Shown: positions 32,664-41,556, counted from the stretch's first letter. The stretch is 64,000 nt of DNA from DASZBX01 sp035943635 (GCA_035943635.1 DASZBX010000087.1:1-64000); one strand, 5' to 3'. Translations and numbers: made by a program. Notes: generated by a model not told the origin, from the letters alone.

Positions 32664-33188
32664 ATGACGATCAAACATGCTCTCCTCGGGCTGCTCGAAG
32701 CGGGTCCGAGTCACGGCTACGACCTCAAACGCGCGTTCGACGAACGGTTCGGACAGGACCGGCCGCTGCACTACGGGCAGGTTTACGCGACGATGGCGCG
32801 GCTGCTGAAGGGCGGTCTGGTCGTGATCGACGGGATCGGGGCGGGGGAGGGGCCGGATCGTAAGCGGTATGCGATCACCGAGGCGGGCGTGACGGATGTG
32901 GAGGACTGGCTCGCCCAGCCGGAGAAACCGGAGCCTTACCTGCAGAACACGCTGTACACCAAGGTCGTCCTGGCCCTGCTGACCGGCCGTAGCGGTCAGC
33001 AGGTCCTGGACGCCCAACGGTCCGAGCACCTGCGGATGATGCGCGAGCTGACCCGCCGGAAAACCGGTGGCGACTTGGCTGACCAGTTGATCTGCGACCA
33101 CGCCCTGTTCCATCTGGAGGCCGACATCCGCTGGCTGGAACTGACCGCGACCCGGCTGGACGAACTGTCCCAGGCGGTGGCCCGATGA
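32664..33188 (+). CDS. PadR-family transcriptional regulator
   Basis: A 174-aa PadR protein of the long (Vir) subfamily: the winged helix MTIKHALLGLLEAGPSHGYD, with YGQVYATMARLLKGGLV, then a helical dimerisation domain with LFHLEADIRWLELTATRLD. It heads a three-gene operon with ABC ATPase and FtsX permease genes, joined by ATGA overlaps, and probably represses them. There is no ribosome site before the ATG, but a -10-like TATAGT ends seven bases upstream, so translation may be leaderless. The operator region overlaps that hexamer, which fits autorepression. Confidence 0.9.
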   Translation: MTIKHALLGLLEAGPSHGYDLKRAFDERFGQDRPLHYGQVYATMARLLKGGLVVIDGIGAGEGPDRKRYAITEAGVTDVEDWLAQPEKPEPYLQNTLYTKVVLALLTGRSGQQVLDAQRSEHLRMMRELTRRKTGGDLADQLICDHALFHLEADIRWLELTATRLDELSQAVAR

Positions 33189-33892
33189 GCAGCCGGTCGA
33201 GCAGCGGGGCAACCAACCGGCCGCTCCTGTCGGCGTCCGGGCTGCGCAAGTCCTACGGCCGGACCACGGCCCTGGACGGTGCCGGGTTCGCGATAGACGC
33301 GGGGGAGATTGTGGCGGTGATGGGCCCGTCCGGGTCGGGTAAATCCACTCTTCTGCACTGCCTGGCCGGGATCGTTCAACCGGATTCGGGCACTGTGCGC
33401 TACCAGGGCCGGGATCTGACGGCGGCCAAGGATGCTGAGCGCAGCGCGCTGCGGCGCAGTGATTTCGGGTTCGTGTTCCAGTTCGGCCAGCTGGTACCTG
33501 AATTGACCTGCCTGGAGAACGTCGCTTTACCGCTGCGGTTGACCGGGGTCGGGCGTTCGAGTGCGGAGGCGACGGCCCGCGGCTGGTTGGACCGGCTCGA
33601 AGTGGGGGCGGTCGCGGGTAAACGGCCGGGGGAGGTGTCCGGTGGGCAGGGTCAGCGGGTTGCGGTGGCCCGGGCTCTGGTCACCGAACCGCGGGTGATC
33701 TTCGCGGATGAGCCGACCGGCGCCCTGGACACCCTGACCGGGGACCGGGTGATGCAACTGCTGACCGGCGCGGCCCGCGAGTCCGGGGCTGCGGTGATGT
33801 TGGTGACGCATGAGGTGCGGATCGCGGCGTACAGCGACCGGGAGGTCGTCGTGCGTGACGGCCGGGCCGCGACACCGGCGGTGGCCGGATGA
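33185..33892 (+). CDS. ABC transporter ATP-binding protein (MacB/LolD type)
   Basis: A 235-aa ATPase. It has Walker A GPSGSGKST at 47-55, a Q-loop VFQFGQLVPEL, the signature EVSGGQGQR near 152, Walker B VIFADEPTGALD, and the H-switch VTHE. The signature has Gln rather than Glu/Gln-Arg after SGG, a known variant. It pairs with the complete permease downstream; both are coupled to the PadR gene by ATGA overlaps on either side, which also sets its start. Unlike the permease-truncated operon at the left of the window, this system is intact. Confidence 0.92.
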   Translation: MSSRSSSGATNRPLLSASGLRKSYGRTTALDGAGFAIDAGEIVAVMGPSGSGKSTLLHCLAGIVQPDSGTVRYQGRDLTAAKDAERSALRRSDFGFVFQFGQLVPELTCLENVALPLRLTGVGRSSAEATARGWLDRLEVGAVAGKRPGEVSGGQGQRVAVARALVTEPRVIFADEPTGALDTLTGDRVMQLLTGAARESGAAVMLVTHEVRIAAYSDREVVVRDGRAATPAVAG

Positions 33893-36285
33893 CCGCCGCC
33901 TGGATCCGAGACCTGCGCCTCGGGTTGCGCTTCGCCTGCTCCGGGCGCGAGGGCTGGGCGCGCACCCTGCTGACCGCGCTGGGCACCGGACTGGCCGTGG
34001 CCCTGCTGTTCCTCGCCGCATCCGTCCCGGGCCTGGTCCACGACCGGACCGCCCGCACCCAGGCCCGCACTCTGGACTTCACCTCCCTGTCAGCGCCGGC
34101 CGGGCCGGGCACGCTGCTCGTCTCGCAGAGCTTCACCACCTACCGCGGCGCCACGCTGAGCGGCACGATCCTCAAGGCCGAGGGGTCGCGCCCGCCGATA
34201 CCGCCCGGGCTCGGCTCCCTGCCGGGCGACGGCGAGATGGACGTCTCCCCGGCGCTCGGCCGCCTGCTGGCCTCGCCGCAGGGCGCGCTGCTGCGGCCCC
34301 GGCTGCCGTACCGGACCGTCGGCACCGTCGGCGACGCCGGACTGCTCGGCCCGCAGGACCTGGTGTACTTCGCCGGGAACGCGTCGATGCGGGCGGACAC
34401 CGACTTCGTGTACCGGGTCGACCGGATAGGCACCTCCGCGAGCAGCCCGACCGCACAGGCCCCGACCAGCCCGGTGCTGATCCTGCTGACCATCCTCAGC
34501 TTCGTGTTCCTGCTGATCCCGGTGGCCGTGTTCATCGCCGCCGCGGTCCGGTTCGGCGGCGAGCGGCGCGACCGGCGGCTGGCCGCGCTGCGCCTGGTCG
34601 GCACGGACATCCGCGGCACCCACCGGATCGCGGCCGGGGAGGCGCTGGCCGGCGCACTGCTCGGCCTGGTCGGCGGGATCGGTGCCTTCTTCCTCGGGCG
34701 GCAACTGGCCGGACGGTTCGCGATCGGCGGCAGCAGCGTGTTCCCGGCCGACCTGAACCCGAACCCGCTGGCCGCGCTGGTGATCGTGCTCGCTGTCCCG
34801 GTGGTCGCGGTCGCGGTGACTTCGTTCGCGCTGCGCTCGGTGGCGGTCGAACCGCTCGGCGTCGTGCGCCGCACCGCCCTGGTCCGGCGCCGGCTGTGGT
34901 GGCGGCTGCTGCCCCCGGCCGTCGGCGTGGCGATCCTGACCCCGGCGGTGACCGACGCCCTGCACATGCACCCGACCGAGGTGCAGCTGTCGGCGGGCGT
35001 CGCGCTGGTCCTGACCGGTCTGGCCGTGCTGCTGCCCTGGGGCCTGGAACGCACGGTCTCCCGGCTCGGCCGCGGCCCCCTGCCGATCCAACTCGGCAGC
35101 CGCCGCCTGCAGATGTCCGGCGCCGCCGCTTCCCGGGCCGTGGGCGGCATCACGGTCGCGGTCGCCGGGGCCATCGCCGCGCAGACCCTGTTCGGCGGGG
35201 TGGTGTACCAGTTCACGGCGAGCATCGCGCCGACCCAGCTGCGGGCCCAGGTCTCCGTCCTGCGCCAGATCGACTCCCAGGCCCAAGCCGACCAGCTCGC
35301 CGCCGAGATGCGGGTGACCCGCGGCGTCAAATCGGTGACCACCGAAGTCCAGGGCTCCGCCCTCCCGGCCGGCCACGCCGCCGGCGCCGACGCGGCCGGC
35401 TACGCGGCGGGCGTGTCGGTCACGGTCGCCGACTGCGCCGACCTGGCCCAGTTCATCAAGGCCCCCGACTGCAAGGCAGGCAGCGTCTATGAGGTGCCGC
35501 AGGACGGTTCGCTGAGCTTCGGCCCGGCCGCGACCGGCGCCGCGGGCGCCGCCAAGCTGACCGCCGCGGGCGGAGCCGGGCCGGGGACGGTGTTCGACCT
35601 GGACGTCTCGGGCGACTTCGTCGCAGGGCCCGTAGGCGCGCACCTGTGGACCGTCCCGGCCGGCGTCCAGGGCACGACCGCGGTGCCCAGCCCGAACGCC
35701 AACATCCCCACCGGCATCTTCGCGACCCCGCAGGCGCTGCCGGCCGGCGCCCTCGACGCGCCCTCGGCGGACGCGCTGGTGGCGCTGGACCCGGCCGTCC
35801 CGGACGCGATCGAGTACGTGCAGAACGCCGCGGCCGCCGTCGACCCGCTCAGCATGGTCTATCCGCTCGTGCCGACCAGCGTGTCACCGAGGTACACCGC
35901 GATCGAGCACGGCCTGACCGCCGGTGCGGCCGTCACCCTGCTGCTGATCGCCCTGAGCCTGGCCGTGAGCACGATCGAACAGCTGCGCGAGCGGCGCAAA
36001 CTGTTGTCGGTCCTGGTCGCGTTCGGCACCCGGCGCTCGACCCTGGCCTGGTCGGTGCTGTGGCAGAGCGCTGTCCCGGTGGTCTTCGGCCTGATCCTGG
36101 CCCTGGGCGCGGGGCTCGGATTGGGCGCGCTGCTGCTGCGGATCGCCGCCGCGCCGATCACCTTCGACTGGCCGGTGATCCTCGCGTTGCTGGGCGCCGG
36201 GGCCGGGGCGGTCGCGGTGACCACGCTGCTCAGCCTGCCGGCCCTGTGGCGGATGATGCGCCCGGACGGCCTGCGGACCGAATGA
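33889..36285 (+). CDS. FtsX-type ABC transporter permease
   Basis: A 798-aa permease. Layout: one N-terminal helix (GWARTLLTALGTGLAVALLF), an extracytoplasmic domain, a first FtsX block (VLILLTILSFVFLLIPVAVF, then GERRDRRLAALRLVGTDIRG), central helices, a second extracytoplasmic domain from about 440 to 660, and a final FtsX block with three helices (AAVTLLLIALSLAVSTIEQL, then LVAFGTRRSTLAWSVLWQS) ending in RMMRPDGLRTE. It lacks the MacB periplasmic hexamer fold in an obvious form and belongs to the actinobacterial two-domain permease class for drugs or peptides. ATGA coupling to the ATPase. Confidence 0.9.
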   Translation: MTAAWIRDLRLGLRFACSGREGWARTLLTALGTGLAVALLFLAASVPGLVHDRTARTQARTLDFTSLSAPAGPGTLLVSQSFTTYRGATLSGTILKAEGSRPPIPPGLGSLPGDGEMDVSPALGRLLASPQGALLRPRLPYRTVGTVGDAGLLGPQDLVYFAGNASMRADTDFVYRVDRIGTSASSPTAQAPTSPVLILLTILSFVFLLIPVAVFIAAAVRFGGERRDRRLAALRLVGTDIRGTHRIAAGEALAGALLGLVGGIGAFFLGRQLAGRFAIGGSSVFPADLNPNPLAALVIVLAVPVVAVAVTSFALRSVAVEPLGVVRRTALVRRRLWWRLLPPAVGVAILTPAVTDALHMHPTEVQLSAGVALVLTGLAVLLPWGLERTVSRLGRGPLPIQLGSRRLQMSGAAASRAVGGITVAVAGAIAAQTLFGGVVYQFTASIAPTQLRAQVSVLRQIDSQAQADQLAAEMRVTRGVKSVTTEVQGSALPAGHAAGADAAGYAAGVSVTVADCADLAQFIKAPDCKAGSVYEVPQDGSLSFGPAATGAAGAAKLTAAGGAGPGTVFDLDVSGDFVAGPVGAHLWTVPAGVQGTTAVPSPNANIPTGIFATPQALPAGALDAPSADALVALDPAVPDAIEYVQNAAAAVDPLSMVYPLVPTSVSPRYTAIEHGLTAGAAVTLLLIALSLAVSTIEQLRERRKLLSVLVAFGTRRSTLAWSVLWQSAVPVVFGLILALGAGLGLGALLLRIAAAPITFDWPVILALLGAGAGAVAVTTLLSLPALWRMMRPDGLRTE

Positions 36286-36606
36286 GGCCGGGCCCGCCGC
36301 ACCCCACGTGGGCCGGCCGGGCCAGACCAAGGTCAGATTCGGCGCGATCTCCACGGCCGACCGGGACCAGGACTGCGGCCCGGCGGTCGACAACAGCTGG
36401 AGCCGGATCTGCCGGCGCAGCTGCTCGCCGGTCAGGCGCTCCGGAGCGTCGAGGGTCGCCAGGGAGCGGATGACCGTGGTCTCGATCCCCTGCTCGGCGA
36501 ACGCGGTGCGGACCAGGGCGCGGAACCGGGCGCCCTGGTCCGCGGAGAAGAACTCGAAGTCGGGATCCTGCGGCCCGGATCCGCTGTTCCCGCCCGACCA
36601 GACCAT
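36286..36606 (-). pseudogene. Conserved actinobacterial hypothetical protein, 3'-truncated
   Basis: The ATG at 36606 opens with a Gly/Ser-rich leader and then FEFFSADQGARFRALVRTAF with EQGIETTVIRSLATLDAPER and EQLRRQIRLQLLSTAG. This resembles a family of soluble streptomycete proteins that begins with an FxxFxAxxAxxFRxxVRxAF helix, but a middle segment seems to be missing. The frame then has no stop and runs antisense into the end of the permease gene as far as 35884, where it encodes Arg/Gly-rich noise. I read it as a 3'-truncated remnant that meets the FtsX gene tail to tail. The family name is unknown to me. Confidence 0.45.
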
Positions 36607-36737
36607 TGCTGCCCTTACTCCTCGATTCGGCCGCCGATCAACGTATCCGAGCCCGCAGGAACCGGGCGCGTGAATTCGGGGCGCGGAATTTCGCGGCGCA
36701 GGGAGTCCGGGCGCAGGGAAGCCCAAGGCTCAGCCGC

Positions 36738-37376
36738 CTACTGCAACACGGTGTCGCAAATCTCGATGATCCGCTGGCCGGCCTTGGCCGGGGACCCGGT
36801 GTCGAACGGCGGCTGCGGGTCGTACTCGATGGCCAGCTGGATCGCCTTGGCCACGTCGTCGCCGGCCAGCGCGGCCGCCAGGGTCAGCGCCATGTCGATG
36901 CCGGAGGATACCCCCGCTGCGGTTACGATCTTGCCCCGGCGCACCACCCGCTCGGCGGTGTAGCGGGCCCCGTACTTCTCCAGCAGGGCGACCTGGCCCC
37001 AGTGTGTGGTCGCGTCGAGGCCGTCGAGCAGCCCGGCCGCGGCCAGCACCAGCGAACCGGTGCACACGGACGTGGTCCACTGCGTGGTCTCGTGGATCGC
37101 CCGCACCCACTCGAGCACCGGCTCGTCCTTCAACAGCGGCCGGGTGCCCTGGCCGCCCGGGAACACCAGGAGGTCGGCGGACTCGATCTCGGAGTACGCG
37201 GCGTCGGCGTGCAGGCCGATCACGCCGCTGTCGGTGCGGGTCACCCCGCGTTCGGGCCCGGCGAACACCACCCGGGCGCCAGGCAGCATCCGCAGCACCT
37301 CGTAGGGGCCGACCGCGTCCAGCGCGGTGAAGCCGGGAAAGATCGGAATCACGATGGAGAGTGTCTTCGTGGTCAT
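36738..37376 (-). CDS. DJ-1/PfpI-family protein (isonitrile hydratase-like)
   Basis: A 212-aa protein. It has VIPIFPGFTALDAVGPYEV at the N-terminus, a VFPGGQGT loop, the nucleophile elbow SVCTGSLVLAAAGLL with Cys105, ATTHWGQVALLEKYGARY and GVSSGIDMALTLAA at the end. This is the InhA (isonitrile hydratase) branch of the DJ-1 superfamily; Cys105 with a preceding acidic residue forms the active site. The family also contains chaperones and amidases, so the reaction is not certain. Ends next to the preceding remnant; starts divergent from the DUF898 gene with a 213-bp control region. Confidence 0.87.
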   Translation of the reverse strand: MTTKTLSIVIPIFPGFTALDAVGPYEVLRMLPGARVVFAGPERGVTRTDSGVIGLHADAAYSEIESADLLVFPGGQGTRPLLKDEPVLEWVRAIHETTQWTTSVCTGSLVLAAAGLLDGLDATTHWGQVALLEKYGARYTAERVVRRGKIVTAAGVSSGIDMALTLAAALAGDDVAKAIQLAIEYDPQPPFDTGSPAKAGQRIIEICDTVLQ

Positions 37377-37589
37377 GCACCGAGCATCGCCGAGCCCGGG
37401 TCATGGCCGCAAGGACATGCTTATGACGAATCCAGCCACGGCGCCCGGCGGGCGGGGCTGGGTCCGCGCCCCGAATGCGGACTTCCACCGGACTTCGCTG
37501 TATTCGCCCACGCCAGCAGGGGCGGTCGGTTTACCTTCGCGGTATCCGAGGCGGCCGAGCGGCCGCCGGATTCTCTGGGGAGGGAATCG

Positions 37590-38051
37590 ATGGCTCAGGT
37601 CCAGGCTCAGACCCCGAAGCGGTTCACGTTCGACGGAGGCGCCGCGACGTATGTCGGCACCGCCCTGCTCGCCGGGCTGATCACGGCGGTGACGCTCACG
37701 ATCTGCTACCCGTTCGCGATCGTGCTGATGCAGCGCTGGAAGGCCAAGCACTCCTACATCGACGGCCGCCGGCTGGTTTTCACCGGCTCGGCGATCGGCC
37801 TGTGGGGCAACTGGATCAAGTGGCTGCTGCTGTGCATCATCACGCTCGGCATCTACTCGTTCTGGGTCGTTCCGCGGCTGCTCCGCTGGATCTGGGAGCA
37901 CACCGAGTTCGAGCCGATGGCCGCCGCATTCCCGGCGCAGGGCCAGATGCCGTACGGGAGCATGCAGCAGTTCCCGCCGGTCGGCCCGCCCGCCCCGCAG
38001 TATCCGGCGACGGCGCCGGTCCAGCAGCAGTACGGCGGCCCCACGCAGTAA
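37590..38051 (+). CDS. DUF898-like membrane protein
   Basis: A 153-aa protein with two or three hydrophobic segments (TALLAGLITAVTLTICYPFA, then WLLLCIITLGIYSFWVVPRL), a conserved YIDGRRLVFTG block between them and WIWEHTEFEP after. These are the marks of one DUF898 (YjgN-like) repeat unit. The tail is Pro/Gln/Tyr-rich. The start is preceded by GGGGAGGG at about six bases, so the much longer upstream frame is discarded. Function unknown; a strong terminator follows 70 bp downstream. Confidence 0.83.
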   Translation: MAQVQAQTPKRFTFDGGAATYVGTALLAGLITAVTLTICYPFAIVLMQRWKAKHSYIDGRRLVFTGSAIGLWGNWIKWLLLCIITLGIYSFWVVPRLLRWIWEHTEFEPMAAAFPAQGQMPYGSMQQFPPVGPPAPQYPATAPVQQQYGGPTQ

Positions 38052-38121
38052 TCGCGCCGACCGCGCCGACGCCCCGGCCGCGGACCGGTTCTCCGGTCTG
38101 AACGGTCCTGATCCACAGCTT

Positions 38122-38152
38122 GGCCCCGACCCTGCGCGGTCGGGGCCTTTTT
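38122..38152 (+). terminator. Rho-independent terminator
   Basis: A 10-bp stem (GGCCCCGACC and its complement) with a CTGCGC loop and a five-T tail, after the DUF898 gene. The only terminator in the window with a textbook U tract. Confidence 0.93.
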
Positions 38153-38184
38153 GCCGCCCTGCAGAAGTAGCCAGTTCTAAATAG

Positions 38185-38213
38185 TTGACTCTGACTAGTC
38201 AATCCTGAATACT
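38185..38213 (+). promoter_or_regulatory. Promoter with overlapping inverted repeat
   Basis: TTGACT at 38185-38190 and AATACT at 38208-38213 are 17 bp apart, a good -35/-10 pair. AGTCAA at 38197-38202 is the complement of the -35 box, so a repressor could bind across it. It lies 49 bp before the next gene. Confidence 0.5.
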
Positions 38214-38261
38214 TGAATGCAGGGAGGCCGACCGGCCGCCCCGAACCGAAAGGAAAATGCT

Positions 38262-38759
38262 GTGACCAGCATTGGCAGCACCATGACCAGCACCGAGACC
38301 GCCGCCGAGACCGCCCCCGCGGTCCGGATCGCCGCGTTCGGCACCGTCACCAAGCGGCTCGGCAACTGGACCGGCGAACGCCGGTTCGAGGTGCGCGCCC
38401 ACCGCGGCACCGTCGTGCTCGACCTGCGCTCGCCGCAGATCTCCGAGGGCGAGATCACCGTGGCGGTCGAGCTCGACCACTGCCTGCTCAAGCTGCTCCT
38501 GCCCGACGACGCCCCGCTCGACGACTGGGACCTGCACCGCACCGGCCACTGCCAGGTCAAGGACGGCCGGCCCCCGCACGAGCCGGGCGCCCGCCGGATA
38601 GTGCTCTCCGGCCAGATGGCCGGGGCCGAGATCCGGGTGCACCGCAGCGGCGTGGCGGTGCTCTCCGCGATCTGCTCCCGCGAGTTCCTCGCCGACCTGC
38701 GCGCCTCGCACAAGGCAGGCGTCCAGCCGTCCGTCGCCGACCCGGCCCACACGGCCTGA
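38262..38759 (+). CDS. Hypothetical protein with beta-helix-like domain
   Basis: A 165-aa protein with a GTG start and AAAGGA eight bases upstream. After a short Thr/Ala-rich leader it is made of alternating short strands: GERRFEVRAHRGTVVLDLRS, ITVAVELDHCLLKLLLPDDA, RRIVLSGQMAGAEIRVHRSG and AVLSAICSREF. The pattern resembles the C-terminal beta-helix domain of LiaF/DUF1707-type cell-wall stress proteins, but without membrane helices. Function unknown. It precedes the PadR gene by 155 bp on the same strand and could belong to the same transcript. Confidence 0.7.
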   Translation: MTSIGSTMTSTETAAETAPAVRIAAFGTVTKRLGNWTGERRFEVRAHRGTVVLDLRSPQISEGEITVAVELDHCLLKLLLPDDAPLDDWDLHRTGHCQVKDGRPPHEPGARRIVLSGQMAGAEIRVHRSGVAVLSAICSREFLADLRASHKAGVQPSVADPAHTA

Positions 38760-38914
38760 CCGACCAGACTCGACACTCCCGGCCCGACCCCGGATTCGAT
38801 CCGCGCCGCCCCGGCGGCCAAGATGCTGCCAGCGGCCCGTCCGGCGAACGGAACCAACCCCGTCCCGCGGCGGCCGCGCCACCGAACCCGTTCCCGCCCG
38901 GCCCGAGGATGAAG

Positions 38915-39586
38915 ATGCCCGAGAAGCGCAAAGTCAGCAACCTGCTCGCGTTGGCGGTCCTGTCCTACCTGACCGAGCGGCCCATGCACCCGTACGAACT
39001 GGGCCGCACCCTGCGCGAACACGGCGACGAGCGCAGCATCAAGTTCAACCACGGCTCGCTCTACATGGTGGTCGGCCAGCTCGAGAAGGCCGGCTTCATC
39101 GTCGCCGAGGGTACCGACCGCGAGGGCCAGCGCCCGGAACGCACCGTCTACGCCCTGACCGACGCCGGCCGCGCCGAACTCGGCGACTGGCTGCGCGAAC
39201 TGGTCGCCGAACCCCAGCACGAATACCCGCAGTTCCTCTCAGCCCTCTCCCTCATCGCGGCCCTGCCGCCCGACCAGGTGCTCGCCCTGCTGCGCCGCCG
39301 GCTGGAGCTGCTCGCCCCGGTCCGCGAAGAGATCAGTTCGCTGATCGCCGGTACGGTCGCCCAGGGCGTGCCCGCGCTGTTCATGCTCGAAGAGGAGTAC
39401 CGGCTCGCCCTGCTCGGTGCCGAGACCTCCTTCGTCGAGCAGCTCGTCGGCCGGCTGACCGACCTGTCCACCGACTGGGTGCGCATGTGGGCCGCCTTCC
39501 ACCACGCCCCCCTCCCCGCCGACCGAGAAAGCGCCGACGACCATGACCCAGAAGACACAGACACAGACACAGACACAGACACCTGA
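38915..39586 (+). CDS. PadR-family transcriptional regulator
   Basis: A 223-aa PadR protein: SNLLALAVLSYLTERPMHPY with the helix-turn-helix, HGSLYMVVGQLEKAGFIV wing, then a long C-terminal helical region with VLALLRRRLELLAPVREEI. The second in-frame ATG is chosen because GAGG is at a suitable distance; the first ATG (38909) lies directly after it. The last eight codons are Asp/Thr repeats encoded by a hexanucleotide array shared out of frame with the monooxygenase start. The 44-bp overlap makes co-translation likely, so the monooxygenase is the likely target. Confidence 0.9.
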   Translation: MPEKRKVSNLLALAVLSYLTERPMHPYELGRTLREHGDERSIKFNHGSLYMVVGQLEKAGFIVAEGTDREGQRPERTVYALTDAGRAELGDWLRELVAEPQHEYPQFLSALSLIAALPPDQVLALLRRRLELLAPVREEISSLIAGTVAQGVPALFMLEEEYRLALLGAETSFVEQLVGRLTDLSTDWVRMWAAFHHAPLPADRESADDHDPEDTDTDTDTDT

Positions 39587-40778
39587 GACGAAGACCGCGA
39601 TCGTCGCCGGCGGCGGCATAGCCGGCCCGGTGGCCGCGATGGCCCTGCTCAAGGCCGGGATCCGGGCCACCGTGTACGAGGCCTACCCCAGCTCCGCGGA
39701 CGGCGTCGGCGGCGGGCTGAGCATCGCCCCCAACGGACTGAACGCCCTCGGGGTGATCGATGCCCGGGACGCGGTCCTGGGCATCGGGGAACCCATGGTC
39801 GGCATGGTCATGCAGAACGGCGGCGGCAAGGTGCTGGCCGAGTTCGGCGGCCTGCCCGGCCTGCCGCCGATGCAGTTCGTCTGGCGCCCGGACCTGTACC
39901 GGGTCCTGCGCGACGAGGCGGTCTCCCGCGGCATCGCGTTCGAGCACGGCAAGAAGGTCGTGGGCCTGACGGACGGCCCCGACCGGGTCACCGCCCGCTT
40001 CGCCGACGGCACCGAGGCGTCCGCCGACATCCTGGTCGGCGCGGACGGGATCCGGTCCACGGTCCGCGGCCTGATCGACCCGCAGTCGCCCGCGCCGCGC
40101 TACAGCGGCCTGGTCAGTCTCGCCGGCACGGTCGACGACACCGGCCTGCCGTCCACGCACGACAAGATGCACATGGTCTTCGGCCGGCGCGCCTTCTTCG
40201 GCTACCAGGTCCGCGAGGACGGCAGCGGCGGCTGGTTCGTCAACCTCCCGCAGAAGACGCCGACCACCCTGGCCGAGATGCGGGCGGTCCCGGCCCGGGA
40301 GTGGCTGCGGTCCCTGGGCGAGGACTTCCGGGCCGACCGGGTCCCGGCCGCCGACCTGATCGCCCGCACCGACCCGGCCCGGCTGCTGGTGATCGGGCCG
40401 ATGGAGGACATCCCGAGCGTGCCGGTGTGGAGCCGGGGCCGGGTCGTGCTGGTCGGCGACGCCGCGCACCCGACCTCGCCCAGTTCCGGCCAGGGCGCCT
40501 CGCTGGCGATCGAGAGCGCGGTCCAGCTGGCCCGGTGCCTGCGCGAACAGCCGCACCCGCAGGCCTTCGCCGCCTACGAGGCCCTGCGCCGGGACCGGGT
40601 CGAGCGGATCATCAAGTCCGGGGCGCGGGCCAACCGGAACAAGGCGGCCGGACCGGTCGGCCGGGTGGCCCGCGACCTGCTGATGCCGCTGCTGATGCGG
40701 ATGGTGCGGCCGGAGAAGATGGCCTGGCAGTTCGACTACCGGATCGACTGGGAGCAACCCGTTCCGGTGAACGCCTAG
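39543..40778 (+). CDS. FAD-dependent monooxygenase (group A, UbiH/PHBH fold)
   Basis: A 411-aa flavoprotein hydroxylase. The N-terminus TQTQTQTQT is encoded by the same hexanucleotide array as the preceding PadR tail. Then comes the FAD-binding GxGxxG (VAGGGIAGPVAAMALLKAG), a DG-type motif region VGADGIRSTVRG, and GRVVLVGDAAHPTSPSSGQG with the ribityl-binding GD. Group A enzymes hydroxylate aromatic compounds or inactivate tetracyclines and rifamycins. Which one this is cannot be told; the fixed pairing with a PadR regulator suggests an inducible xenobiotic or phenolic response. Confidence 0.92.
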   Translation: MTQKTQTQTQTQTPETKTAIVAGGGIAGPVAAMALLKAGIRATVYEAYPSSADGVGGGLSIAPNGLNALGVIDARDAVLGIGEPMVGMVMQNGGGKVLAEFGGLPGLPPMQFVWRPDLYRVLRDEAVSRGIAFEHGKKVVGLTDGPDRVTARFADGTEASADILVGADGIRSTVRGLIDPQSPAPRYSGLVSLAGTVDDTGLPSTHDKMHMVFGRRAFFGYQVREDGSGGWFVNLPQKTPTTLAEMRAVPAREWLRSLGEDFRADRVPAADLIARTDPARLLVIGPMEDIPSVPVWSRGRVVLVGDAAHPTSPSSGQGASLAIESAVQLARCLREQPHPQAFAAYEALRRDRVERIIKSGARANRNKAAGPVGRVARDLLMPLLMRMVRPEKMAWQFDYRIDWEQPVPVNA

Positions 40779-40974
40779 CCGCAGTGGCGTGGGCGGTGTA
40801 CAAAACCCGGCCCGGGCGGCATGATCTGCCCCAGCCCTGCGTGTGCGGTCCCGGCAATGCGGCGGTGACCGGCCCCTTCCGGCGGACCGGCCGCCGAATC
40901 GCCCGGCGGTCACCCGTTTGGGCGACCGGGATGTCGGATAGAGGACTCCAGGGCCGACCGGAGGGAGCTGCGCC

Positions 40975-41499
40975 GTGAGCTTGGCGAAACGCGACAAGAA
41001 CCTGGCCACCGCGGGCCTCGCGGCCGCGACGGTGCTGGTGTTCGGCGCCACGGCGGCGTTCGCGGCCACGGCTAACCACTCCGCCCCGAAGAGCCGGACC
41101 GTCGACCAGTTCTCGCACGACGGCGCGGCGTACGGCGGCGCGGACAGCACCGGCGCCGGGACCGGATCCGGCTACGGCCTCGGTCCGCACGGCGACCAGA
41201 CGGTCAAGGACGCGACCGGCCAGTGGGTCGAACAGGTGTGGCAGACCGGCACGGTGGAAGCGGTCGGCGCCGGGGAGCTGAAAGTCACCGACGTGACCGG
41301 CGTGACCTGGGAGTGGACCGTCAGCGCGACCGCCCGGGTGGCCACCGGCGGCGCGGACGGGACTGCCCAGGCCACCGCCGCCGACGGTTCGCTCGACGCG
41401 GTTCAGGTCGGCGACTCGGTCACCGTCGAAGGCACCGAAGCGGGCACCGCCCACACCGCGACCGACGTGACCGACCACGGAGCCGTGCGCAGCCAGTGA
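40975..41499 (+). CDS. Secreted DUF5666-like protein
   Basis: A 174-aa exported protein. A signal peptide at 1-32 (basic start, then TAGLAAATVLVFGATAAFAA with a cleavable AFAA end). The mature part starts with a disordered Ser/Gly/Asp region and has a beta-rich domain: WQTGTVEAVGAGELKVTDVT, GVTWEWTVSATARVATG and VQVGDSVTVEGTEAGTAHTA. This resembles the OB-like DUF5666 unit in which strands alternate with Val/Thr. GTG start with GGAGG nine bases upstream. Function unknown. Confidence 0.75.
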   Translation: MSLAKRDKNLATAGLAAATVLVFGATAAFAATANHSAPKSRTVDQFSHDGAAYGGADSTGAGTGSGYGLGPHGDQTVKDATGQWVEQVWQTGTVEAVGAGELKVTDVTGVTWEWTVSATARVATGGADGTAQATAADGSLDAVQVGDSVTVEGTEAGTAHTATDVTDHGAVRSQ

Positions 41500-41556
41500 C
41501 CCTGCGTGAAAAAATACCGCCGCCGCGGATTGTGATCTGAGGCCGAGGCGGACAGG

